Source: Rhizobium sp. RU20A
GTDB taxonomy: Bacteria > Pseudomonadota > Alphaproteobacteria > Rhizobiales > Rhizobiaceae
Length of the DNA: 64,000 bases
NCBI RefSeq assembly: GCF_900155885.1
Contig: NZ_FTMB01000004.1
Location: 186,001-250,000, forward strand
Direction: 5' to 3'
The position numbers were made by a program, and so were the translations under genes. Below the pieces are notes generated by a model that had not been told where the DNA came from, searched no databases, and worked only from the letters and a program-made list of their open reading frames with translations. This document shows, piece after piece, positions 57,151-64,000 of this stretch (positions are counted from its first letter, which is position 1; each line of letters begins with the position of its first letter).

Positions 57151-57301
57151 TTGTGCGGGGCTCCCTCTGGTTGCTTGCGGGACAGGTTACCTTTGCGTTA
57201 ACTTTTAGGCAGGGGCAACGATGCATGTTGTCTGTGTGTTATGCCGATAGTTCGCGTGCGCGGGATTCCGCCCGGGGATGCGGACGGTCTAGAGTCCTGC
57301 C

Positions 57302-57808
57302 ATGAAGACAGTGTCCATTGACGTGAGGCCAGGTGAGCCGGATGATGCGGCCGCGATCTCGCGCGCGCATCGTGAAAGCTGGCTGCAGGCCTATAAGGGA
57401 CTCATTCCACACCGCGCCCTGCTGCAGATGGTCAATCGCCGCGACGAGAAATGGTGGCGGCGCGCAACGCGCGGTCCGGCAACGCTGATGGTCGTCGAGA
57501 TCGAGGGAACCATCGCAGGCTATGCGACGATGGGGCTGAACCGCGCCCGCGCTTTGCCGCAGGAAGGCGAGGTCTACGAGATCTACCTCAGGCCGGAATA
57601 TCAGGGCATGGGGCTCGGCCGCATCCTGTTTAACGAGGCACGGAACCTCCTCAAATCGCTCGGCTGCCGCGGGCTTGTCGTCTGGTGCCTCGAGGACAGC
57701 CATCACGCCGACAGCTTCTTCCGGGATGCCGGCGGACGCGACATTGCCGAGGGCATGGAGGACTTCGACGACGTGCTCCTCAAGAAGATCGGATACGTCT
57801 GGGACTGA
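57302..57808 (+). CDS. GNAT family N-acetyltransferase
   Basis: A 168-residue GCN5-type acetyltransferase: VRPGEPDDAAAISRAHRESW, YEIYLRPEYQGMGLGRILF with the acetyl-CoA loop QGMGLG (about 101-106) and the C-terminal VVWCLEDSHHADSFFRDAGG. Relatives acetylate protein N-termini or small molecules; the substrate is unknown. It is monocistronic and convergent with the next gene. Confidence 0.85.
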   Translation: MKTVSIDVRPGEPDDAAAISRAHRESWLQAYKGLIPHRALLQMVNRRDEKWWRRATRGPATLMVVEIEGTIAGYATMGLNRARALPQEGEVYEIYLRPEYQGMGLGRILFNEARNLLKSLGCRGLVVWCLEDSHHADSFFRDAGGRDIAEGMEDFDDVLLKKIGYVWD

Positions 57809-57856
57809 CCTTGTCGCCGACTGTCAGTGCCAACAGCCAACTTGGTCGGCCCGCTT

Positions 57857-58501
57857 TTACTCCGGCAAATGGCGGGAAGGCTCTCCGGCGGTCTCGCCGC
57901 GCAGGCCATGATAGGCGGGTGTGTCGACCCCGCATCGGAAATCCGCGGCGAGGGCATCGGCGGTGTCACGCGCCAACTGGTTGGCATCGGCGTTTGCGAG
58001 CGCATCGACGAAGCCAACCATGCAGCCCTTTTCGCCCTTTCCGGCAGCGACGCGCGAAATCACCAGAACCTGCCCGCGGCGTTTGGGATCGACTTCGCCC
58101 GTTTCCGGGCTGATATTGTCGAGAAACCAGCGCAGAATCGCAGCCTTCGTGCGACCATCGGCATCGATGCGCCATTCGATTTTTGTCCCGATCGTGTTGA
58201 AGGGGCTGAAGGTCTCGAAACCCTCGTCGATATAGCTTTGTGGCACGGTACCATAGAAGACCGACAGGCGCAGGTCGCCCTCTTTCACATAGACAGGCAG
58301 ACCCTCCAGCCCGGTGCATTTCTGGCTGGAGCCCATGCCGTCTTCGATTGACAGCGTCGTGCACGCCGAGGTGTCAAGCGCGGTATAGCGGCTTTCGCTG
58401 GCAGATGCGGCGGGGACAGCGCACAGTGAAACGAAAAGAGATGCGCTGATGGCGGCGAATGTTCTTCGAACTTTCGGTGTTTGGCCCGGCCTGCGTCTCA
58501 T
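57857..58501 (-). CDS. Secreted protein of unknown function
   Basis: A 214-residue protein with a signal peptide (basic start MRRRPGQTPKVRR, core ISASLFVSLCAVPAA, cleavage near SASES at about residue 36). The mature part has Cys pairs and blocks SIEDGMGSSQKCTGLEGLPV and TFSPFNTIGTKIEWRIDADG. I do not recognise the family; similar proteins occur in Rhizobiales. It is divergent from ppa, and the intervening 104 bp must hold both promoters. Confidence 0.7.
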   Translation of the reverse strand: MRRRPGQTPKVRRTFAAISASLFVSLCAVPAASASESRYTALDTSACTTLSIEDGMGSSQKCTGLEGLPVYVKEGDLRLSVFYGTVPQSYIDEGFETFSPFNTIGTKIEWRIDADGRTKAAILRWFLDNISPETGEVDPKRRGQVLVISRVAAGKGEKGCMVGFVDALANADANQLARDTADALAADFRCGVDTPAYHGLRGETAGEPSRHLPE

Positions 58502-58605
58502 GACCCGCACCCATTTTTACCTTGTCGACGAAAGTGATGTTGCGTCCGTGACCATTTCGCTCTATCGGACAGGCAGTTCTTACAGCCCCCTTCTTGAGGA
58601 CCATC

Positions 58606-59145
58606 ATGCGTATTGATGCAATTTCCATCGGCAAAAATCCACCGGAAGATATCAACGTCATCGTCGAGGTCCCGGTTGGCGGCCATCCGATCAAGTACGA
58701 AATGGACAAGGAAGCCGGTACGCTGATCGTCGATCGCTTCCTCTATACTCCGATGACCTATCCGGGGAACTACGGTTTCGTGCCGCACACGCTTTCGGAT
58801 GACGGCGACCCGATCGACGTGCTGATCGCAAGCACCCGTCCGCTCGTTCCGGGCTGTGTCATCAACGTGCGCCCGATCGGCGTGATGATGATGGAAGACA
58901 ATTCGGGCAAGGACGAAAAGATCGTTGCCGTGCCGAGCTATCACCTCACCAAGCGCTACGACAAGGTGAAGGAATACACCGACCTGCCGGAAATCACCGT
59001 GCAGCAGATCGAGCACTTCTTCGAGCACTACAAGGATCTGGAGCCCGGCAAGTGGGTGAAGGTTTTCGGCTGGCGCGGCGTTGACGTAGCCAAGCAGCTC
59101 ATCGTCGAAGCAATCGAGCGCGCCAAGGCCGAAAAGGCCAAGTAA
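58606..59145 (+). CDS. ppa: Inorganic pyrophosphatase
   Basis: A 177-residue family I soluble pyrophosphatase: [19 protein letters not shown] and the signature DGDPIDVLI with metal-binding Asp residues, then [14 protein letters not shown]. It drives biosynthesis by hydrolysing PPi. TGAGGA precedes ATG 58606 ([12 protein letters not shown]). Confidence 0.96.
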   Translation: MRIDAISIGKNPPEDINVIVEVPVGGHPIKYEMDKEAGTLIVDRFLYTPMTYPGNYGFVPHTLSDDGDPIDVLIASTRPLVPGCVINVRPIGVMMMEDNSGKDEKIVAVPSYHLTKRYDKVKEYTDLPEITVQQIEHFFEHYKDLEPGKWVKVFGWRGVDVAKQLIVEAIERAKAEKAK

Positions 59146-59177
59146 GGCCTCAGTCTCGAAGCCGGCTTTGCCAGCCA

Positions 59178-59510
59178 TCAGGCCCGTGCGAAATGGGCCT
59201 CATAGACCTTTTTGAAGCGCTCCGGATCGGCCTCGATCCGGAGCGTTTTCAGTCTTGAGGTCTCGCCGGACTGAACGCGGATAGCGCTTTTCGGCGTGTC
59301 GAAGGTTTTTGACAGGAGAAGAATGAGGGCGGCGTTTGCCCTGCCCTTTTCCGGCGGTTCGGCGACACGCGCCTTCAAATAGACGGTACCGGCGGCATCG
59401 CGCTCCACACCCTCGATCTTCGACCGACCGCCGCCTGGCGTCAGCCGGACGGTAAGGCGCAGATGGTCGGCATGGACCGTCAGGGCGTCGAGCGGATTTG
59501 GCTGGGTCAC
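59178..59510 (-). CDS. DUF167 (YggU) family protein
   Basis: A 110-residue protein: VRLTPGGGRSKIEGVERDAA, VYLKARVAEPPEKGRANAAL, then the C-terminal LLSKTFDTPKSAIRVQSGET. This is the YggU/DUF167 fold of unknown function. It starts with GTG 59510, overlapping the YggT stop as GTGA, so the pair is coupled; the YggT-YggU pairing is widespread. Confidence 0.88.
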   Translation of the reverse strand: MTQPNPLDALTVHADHLRLTVRLTPGGGRSKIEGVERDAAGTVYLKARVAEPPEKGRANAALILLLSKTFDTPKSAIRVQSGETSRLKTLRIEADPERFKKVYEAHFARA

Positions 59511-59803
59511 ATGCCGAGAAGCGCGGGGGCGATCGTCGTGTTGAGCAGCATCTGGATGAAGTAGAGGATGACCAGCACGACGAGCGGCGAGAGATCGACG
59601 CCGCCCATATCCGGAAGGATGCGGCGGATCGGCCGGTAGAGCGGCTCCGTCAACTGGTAGAGCGAGCGGCCAATCATGTTGATCGCCTGATTGTTCACGT
59701 TGATGACGTTGAACGCATAGAGCCAGGAGAAGATGGCCGATGCGATGATCAGGAACCAGGCAATGTTGATAATGAAGTTCAAGGTGGCGATGACCGCGAG
59801 CAT
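59507..59803 (-). CDS. YggT family membrane protein
   Basis: A 98-residue protein with two hydrophobic hairpin helices (IATLNFIINIAWFLIIASAI and LSPLVVLVILYFIQMLLNTT) separated by the conserved LTEPLYRPIRRILPDMGGVD. YggT proteins are linked to osmotic stress tolerance and cell shape in other bacteria. GGAG lies before ATG 59803. Confidence 0.9.
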   Translation of the reverse strand: MLAVIATLNFIINIAWFLIIASAIFSWLYAFNVINVNNQAINMIGRSLYQLTEPLYRPIRRILPDMGGVDLSPLVVLVILYFIQMLLNTTIAPALLGM

Positions 59804-59944
59804 GCGCTTCTCCAAATCGTTCGGTGCATGACATGTAGACATTGCCGGCGCGAGCGGCAAGTCCGCGTGCCAAGGCGGCTTGGAGGATGTTTAACGCGCG
59901 GTGGCCGGCTCGTTCGCCGACGCCCTGGTTGGCGTGGGTTATCG

Positions 59945-60715
59945 TCAGCCTCCGACGGCTGAAAATTGGGCTTTCTGCCGTTGGAGGGACTGGGGTTTGA
60001 GCATGGATTCGGCTTCGCGCAGGAAGACCAGTTCCAGAAATCCCTCCATCCAGCGCCTGAGCGCCGCGTCATAGAGAAAACGCCCGTCGAGATGCTGACG
60101 GCCGACCTGGGCATTCGGAAGGTCGAAGCGGTGGGCGCCGTGAACCACCCAGCGGTGCATCATGGCCCGCGTTAATTCGCCGTGAAACTGGATGCCCCAG
60201 GCATTCCCGCCGATGCGAAAGGCCTGGTTGGGATAGGTCTCACCTGTGGCCAGAAGCTCTGCACCCTGCGGCAGGTCGAAACCCTCGCGATGGAAATGGT
60301 AGACCATGTCCGGCCAGTCCATCAGCGCGGTTCCGGCGGGCGTGGGCGCGAGCGGATACCAGCCGATCTCCGTGAGACCCTCGACATGCGGGGCCACGGT
60401 CCCACCGAGCGTCTTGACCAGCATCTGCGCGCCGAGACAGATGCCAAGATAGGGCTTGTTTTCCTTCAGCGGGATTTCGATCCAGTCGATTTCCCGGCGC
60501 ACGTAGTCTTCCGGATCGTTGGCGCTCATCGGGCCGCCGAAGATCACCGCACCGGCATGGTCCGCCAGCGTCTTCGGCAGGGGATCACCCAAGACCGGGC
60601 GGCGGATGTCGAGGGGGAAACCTTTCTCCGTCAGGATCTGCCCGACGCGGCCGGGGCTGGATCGCTCCTGGTGGAGGATAACGAGGATGGGTTTCAGGGC
60701 AGGCCTTTCAGGCAT
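59945..60715 (-). CDS. Class I glutamine amidotransferase (GMP synthase-like)
   Basis: A 256-residue GATase-1 domain protein: VILHQERSSPGRVGQIL, FGGPMSANDPEDYVRREIDW, nucleophile Cys in YLGICLGAQMLVKTL and His in WGIQFHGELT. It is a stand-alone glutaminase-like domain without a synthetase partner, resembling GuaA-like proteins of rhizobia; its acceptor is unknown. ATG 60715 has CGGAG upstream; a TTG at 60739 overlaps the TerB gene stop as TTGA and is an alternative start. Confidence 0.85.
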   Translation of the reverse strand: MPERPALKPILVILHQERSSPGRVGQILTEKGFPLDIRRPVLGDPLPKTLADHAGAVIFGGPMSANDPEDYVRREIDWIEIPLKENKPYLGICLGAQMLVKTLGGTVAPHVEGLTEIGWYPLAPTPAGTALMDWPDMVYHFHREGFDLPQGAELLATGETYPNQAFRIGGNAWGIQFHGELTRAMMHRWVVHGAHRFDLPNAQVGRQHLDGRFLYDAALRRWMEGFLELVFLREAESMLKPQSLQRQKAQFSAVGG

Positions 60716-60735
60716 TCCGTGCTCCGGTTGACCGG

Positions 60736-61218
60736 TCAAGTCGTTTGAGTCTTCTCGTCCTCAACGTGCAATTTCGATGCCACCTGCTGGCGCTGCACGA
60801 TCCGGTCGCGGCCGGACACGCCCAGAAGGTCGGCGATGCGCCACAGGGCATGGTCCTCCAGCTCGCTGCGCGAGCCATCGGCGTAGACGATTTCCCAGAG
60901 CATGCCCACCAGTTCGATCTTCTGTTCATCATCAAGGCTGCGATTAAGCATGGTGGTGAAATGGTAGAAGTCGATGGCTTCCTTTTCCGCCCGCTCGCCG
61001 GCTGCAATCAGCGCGTCCAGCATGGCGTCATCGAGATCGTAATGCTCGCGCATGACGTCGCGCAGCGTCTTGCGCTCGGCTTCCATAATCTGGCCGTCCG
61101 CCTCCATCACCTGCATGCTGAGGGCGATGACGGCGATCCGGGGATCATCCTTGGTAAAGCTCGGTCCGGTGCCAGGGCGGGTGAGCCCATCGATGAAGCT
61201 GCGCAGGCGATCGAACAT
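60736..61218 (-). CDS. TerB family tellurite-resistance/metal-binding protein
   Basis: A 160-residue all-helical TerB domain protein: MFDRLRSFIDGLTRPG, FTKDDPRIAVIALSMQVMEA, DGQIMEAERKTLRDVMREHY with the acidic metal-binding residues and the second half repeating the pattern (WEIVYADGSRSELEDHALW). TerB-like domains bind metals near membranes. It lies just after hemY and directly before the amidotransferase gene. Confidence 0.88.
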   Translation of the reverse strand: MFDRLRSFIDGLTRPGTGPSFTKDDPRIAVIALSMQVMEADGQIMEAERKTLRDVMREHYDLDDAMLDALIAAGERAEKEAIDFYHFTTMLNRSLDDEQKIELVGMLWEIVYADGSRSELEDHALWRIADLLGVSGRDRIVQRQQVASKLHVEDEKTQTT

Positions 61219-61227
61219 TTACTATCC

Positions 61228-62925
61228 TCAGTAGAGCCGGGTGGCGGCTTTTTCTTCTGCCTGCGGGTCGCGCACGCCCGGATCATCCGGGGGGCGCCCA
61301 AAGAAGGGATCGACCAACTCGCCCTCACCGGCGAGGGCTGGTGCTTTCGCAGTGTCGGCTGGTTTCGCCACCGGTGCGGTTGCGGCCTTGACGGGCACGA
61401 CCTTTGCCGGCTTCTCGACCACGGCGACGGGTTCCGGCACAGCCGGCGCTGCCTTCACTGCAACCGGCTTCTCGGCAGCGGACGCGGCGGGCTTCTCGGC
61501 GGCAGACGTGGCGGGGGTCGCGATGATGGTCGTGGGTGCCTTCTGCGGTTCCGCGGCCGGCTGCATGGGCTTTTCCGCCGGCTTGACGGGCGGCAGGCTG
61601 CGGATCGCGGCTTCCGCGTCGATGACGTCACCGCCGGCGGGGAGGACGGGCGTCTTCCACTCGAAGGCGTCAAGGCGGCCGGTCACGGGCGAGACGGGCT
61701 GCCAATCGCCGCTTGCCACGCCATCGGCGATCCAGGTGGCGTCGCGCGGGGCCTTGAGGGCCTGGCTCATCCAGTGCCGGATGCGGGCGACGTCACCGGT
61801 TTCGGCTTCCTCGATATCGGCAAGCAGCAGGAAGGCTTCCTCGCTCGGCGCCATGCGGGCGGCGGCTTCGGCCTTGGCGCGGGCGGTGGCGAATTCGCGG
61901 GCATCGAGCGCGGCGGAGGCGGTCGTCAGCAGGGAGACCGGATTGTTGGGCCGAATGGTCTCCAGCTTGGTGGCGCGCTTCAGGCGGTCCAGAGCGCTGT
62001 CGCCGCTGCGGGCGCGCACATAGAGCCTGGCGATCTCGGGATGGGCTTCTTGCTTCCAGGCCTTTTCGAGGATCGCGGCCCCCTTGCGCAGATTGTCCTC
62101 GCGAAGATAGGCCTTGGCGGCCAGCAGCGCGGCCGGCACGAAGCCGTCCGAGAGCTTCAGCGCTGTCTGGGCGTCGTCACGGGCGCCGCGCGGGTCGGCC
62201 TCAAGGCGGGCGCGGGCGCGGGCGGTGAGCAGCACAGCCTTCTTCCGCTCGGCTTCCTTGCGGTCGATGACGTGGGCGGCGCGGATCTGGTCGATGAGAT
62301 GAACCGCCTCATCCCAGGCGCCGGCCTGGCTCTTGTGGTCGAGCGTGGCGAGCGCCGCCCAGGCAAGGTGCGGAGCATTTGCCGCCGCGCGCTCGGCATA
62401 TTGACGGGCGGCCTCGGTGGCGCCAAGGCGGCTTGCTTCAAGATAAAGGCCGCGCAGGCCAAGCTCGCGGGTTTCCGGATCGTCCGCCATTTGCTCGAAT
62501 TTGCGGCGCGCATCGTCGTAGCGGCCTTCGATGAGGGCTGTCTGGGCTTCCAGCAGATGGATGAGCGGTTCCTGATCGGCGCGGATGAGGCCGCGGGCGC
62601 GCACGGTCATTTTCCGGGCAAGCGTCGCATCGCCGGCACCGGCGGCAATCAGGCCGGTGGAGAGGGCCTGGTAGCCACGGTCGCGCTTGCGGGCACGGAA
62701 GTAGCGCGTGATGGTGTGCGGCGAGGCCATCAGCGTGCGCACCAGCCATATCGCAAAGAAGATCAGCGCCACAAGCGCCACGAGCACCGTCGCGGCCACC
62801 AGCAGCGACATTTCGATGCGCATGCCCATCCAGATGACGGAGAGCTCGCCTGGACGGTCGGCCAGCCAGGCAAAGCCGCTGCCGAGGGCGAGGATGACGA
62901 GGACAAAGACGAGAATGCGGATCAT
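61228..62925 (-). CDS. hemY: HemY-like membrane TPR protein
   Basis: A 565-residue protein with two N-terminal membrane helices (residues 1-20 and about 38-60) and the HemY_N domain (MRIEMSLLVAATVLVALVAL), then TPR-like helices to about residue 430 and a Pro/Ala/Lys-rich tail. It is named for its link to heme biosynthesis operons, but its exact role is unsettled. It follows the COG4223 gene by 9 bp; hemC and hemD are expected just beyond the right edge. Confidence 0.92.
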   Translation of the reverse strand: MIRILVFVLVILALGSGFAWLADRPGELSVIWMGMRIEMSLLVAATVLVALVALIFFAIWLVRTLMASPHTITRYFRARKRDRGYQALSTGLIAAGAGDATLARKMTVRARGLIRADQEPLIHLLEAQTALIEGRYDDARRKFEQMADDPETRELGLRGLYLEASRLGATEAARQYAERAAANAPHLAWAALATLDHKSQAGAWDEAVHLIDQIRAAHVIDRKEAERKKAVLLTARARARLEADPRGARDDAQTALKLSDGFVPAALLAAKAYLREDNLRKGAAILEKAWKQEAHPEIARLYVRARSGDSALDRLKRATKLETIRPNNPVSLLTTASAALDAREFATARAKAEAAARMAPSEEAFLLLADIEEAETGDVARIRHWMSQALKAPRDATWIADGVASGDWQPVSPVTGRLDAFEWKTPVLPAGGDVIDAEAAIRSLPPVKPAEKPMQPAAEPQKAPTTIIATPATSAAEKPAASAAEKPVAVKAAPAVPEPVAVVEKPAKVVPVKAATAPVAKPADTAKAPALAGEGELVDPFFGRPPDDPGVRDPQAEEKAATRLY

Positions 62926-62934
62926 GGTTCGTCC

Positions 62935-64000
62935 TCAACCCTGGTTGCTGGTGGTGACCGGTGCGGCCACGGCGCTGTCAATGGCAGCTTCCACGGCAAT
63001 GCGGCGGTCGAGCTTGCGGCGGAAATCGGCGCCGGCCGTCTTGGCGGCTTCCGGCAGGGTGTCCCATTCCAGCGCGGCGGCCTTGAGGTCGCCGTTGGTC
63101 AGGGCGCGCTCGATGCGGGCGACGGCTGCATCCGGACCATCGCCGGCGACGTCGCCGACCGGGCGGATGCGCACCGCCGATGCGGCACTGTCGAGCAGGC
63201 GGCCGAAGACGCCCTGGTTGGGATCGCGCTGGCGCACGGCATCGAGCATCGCATCGGCAACGGCCGGGAAGGCGTCGATGAGATCGGCGCGGGTCGCAAC
63301 GCCGCCTTGCGCGTCCTCGCTGAGAGGAGCGATGGCGGGATCATCGGGCGCGACGGACTTGAAGGCATCGAGTTCGGCAAGATAGGGGCCGCCGCGATCG
63401 ATCGCGGTCTTGAGCGCCGTGACGGCAACGGCGCGGGCAAGGCGCGTCTCGGCCGTCGGCTCGGCCAGCTTTTTCTCGATGGTGTCAAGGCGGGTTGTGA
63501 GATCGCTGCGGGCCGAATCGGCAGAGCCGGTGCTCGCCTGAAGGCTGGCGACGGCAGCTGAGAGATCGGCAAGCTGTTGGTTCAGCGGTGCGAGATCGAC
63601 GCTTTGCGTTTCCGTCGTCTTCTGCTCAAGGGCGGCGAGGCGTTGTTCCACGGGGGCAAGATCGGCCGGAGCGCCCTGATTTGCGGACTTCAGGCTTTCA
63701 ACCTCGGCCTGAAGGGCTGTGAGCGCTTCGCTGTCGGCTTCACGCGGCGCGAGCGAGGGCAGGACCCCGGCATATTGCAGGCCGCCGGCGGCGACCAGTA
63801 CGACGAGGCCGCCGAGAATGCCGGCCGCGAGCGCGCCGCTAGTCGAAGTGCCGGAGGGCTTGTGGGTCGCGGCGGGCCCGGATGTAGGCGTCGCGGTCTC
63901 TGCCCGGGCCGGTGACGGTTCTTCGCCGAAAGCGGCCGCCGCATCGGCGGCGGCATCGCGCGGCCGATCGGACGGCGTGTCGGCCACATCCGCGGCTGTT
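62935..64000 (-). CDS. COG4223 mitofilin-like membrane protein, partial (5' end outside window)
   Basis: The frame is open to the right edge. Visible parts are an Ala/Pro-rich cytoplasmic start, one membrane helix (about 50-72 residues from a GTG at 63987: LAAGILGGLVVLVAAGGLQY), a long coiled coil (QAEVESLKSANQGAPADLAP onward) and a C-terminal helical domain. Alphaproteobacterial COG4223 proteins are homologous to mitochondrial Mic60 and bend the inner membrane. A GTG at 63987 could start it, but the frame continues and most relatives are longer, so I treat it as cut off. Confidence 0.82.
   Translation of the reverse strand, partial: TAADVADTPSDRPRDAAADAAAAFGEEPSPARAETATPTSGPAATHKPSGTSTSGALAAGILGGLVVLVAAGGLQYAGVLPSLAPREADSEALTALQAEVESLKSANQGAPADLAPVEQRLAALEQKTTETQSVDLAPLNQQLADLSAAVASLQASTGSADSARSDLTTRLDTIEKKLAEPTAETRLARAVAVTALKTAIDRGGPYLAELDAFKSVAPDDPAIAPLSEDAQGGVATRADLIDAFPAVADAMLDAVRQRDPNQGVFGRLLDSAASAVRIRPVGDVAGDGPDAAVARIERALTNGDLKAAALEWDTLPEAAKTAGADFRRKLDRRIAVEAAIDSAVAAPVTTSNQG

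Noticed and set aside
60745-63561. A 938-codon plus-strand open frame across the TerB, hemY and COG4223 genes
   Set aside because: Shadow of three recognised minus-strand genes; Gly/Arg-rich with no motif.

Overview
The window is a GC-rich chromosomal segment from an alphaproteobacterium, most likely a member of the Rhizobiaceae (Rhizobium/Agrobacterium/Shinella-like; the genus cannot be settled from the sequence alone). The evidence is the gene content and order: ffh, chorismate mutase, rpsP, rimM and trmD in a row; dapF-mtaB-ftsY; ccmABCD-ccmG next to acnA; ftsK-LolA-like-xthA; amtB/glnK; a COG4223 (mitofilin-like) gene before hemY. BA14K repeats, EcfG-type (general stress) promoters and a GCATGTCC-type intergenic element of a kind I associate with rhizobia point the same way. 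Most of the window is dense core genome with short intergenic gaps, Rho-independent terminators and many 4-bp start/stop overlaps.

Layout. 0-3.6 kb: tesA (partial) divergent from the ybbA-ybbP exporter. 3.7-10 kb: a Bax-inhibitor-1 protein, then translation and secretion genes on the minus strand (rplS; ffh, chorismate mutase, rpsP, rimM, trmD) interrupted by a TauE-type permease. The ffh leader can fold into two competing hairpins. 10-17 kb: an MBL-fold hydrolase, dapF-mtaB-ftsY, septation protein A and a membrane diguanylate cyclase. 17-20 kb: cytochrome c maturation genes ccmABCD and ccmG. 20-32.7 kb: aconitase, a DUF1223 protein, DUF2794, an acetyltransferase, a two-gene amino-acid ABC system without an ATPase, a BA14K protein, leuC with an attenuator-like leader, an aldo/keto reductase, an L,D-transpeptidase, an orphan OmpR-type regulator and a lone cyclic-nucleotide-binding domain. 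32.7-44.4 kb: xthA, a LolA-like carrier, ftsK, amtB and glnK (behind a sigma-54 promoter), tesB, a UbiH-type monooxygenase, a UPF0434 protein, a LON-domain protein, a CnoX-like thioredoxin and a YbaK-type deacylase.

44.4-50.4 kb is the accessory part and the most interesting stretch. It follows a tRNA-Gly(GCC) gene and holds a proline-rich microprotein, a stress-type SDR, a small acidic protein divergent from an EcfG-like ECF sigma factor, several very small proteins (one with a NepR-like C-terminal half), and the paired membrane proteins TIGR02587/TIGR02588. Five sites match GGAAC-N18/19-TT, the promoter pattern of the alphaproteobacterial general stress sigma factor, and the sigma gene's leader carries a perfect 16-bp inverted repeat. 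I read this as a self-regulated general-stress cassette with candidate sigma and anti-sigma genes. No PhyR-type regulator is in the window.

50.4-64 kb returns to housekeeping genes: a LysE exporter, an M3 oligopeptidase, a PhoD-type phosphatase, typA, an acetyltransferase, ppa, a DUF167/YggT pair, a class I amidotransferase, a TerB protein, hemY and a mitofilin-like protein cut by the right edge. I found no CRISPR array, insertion sequence, phage gene or rRNA gene.
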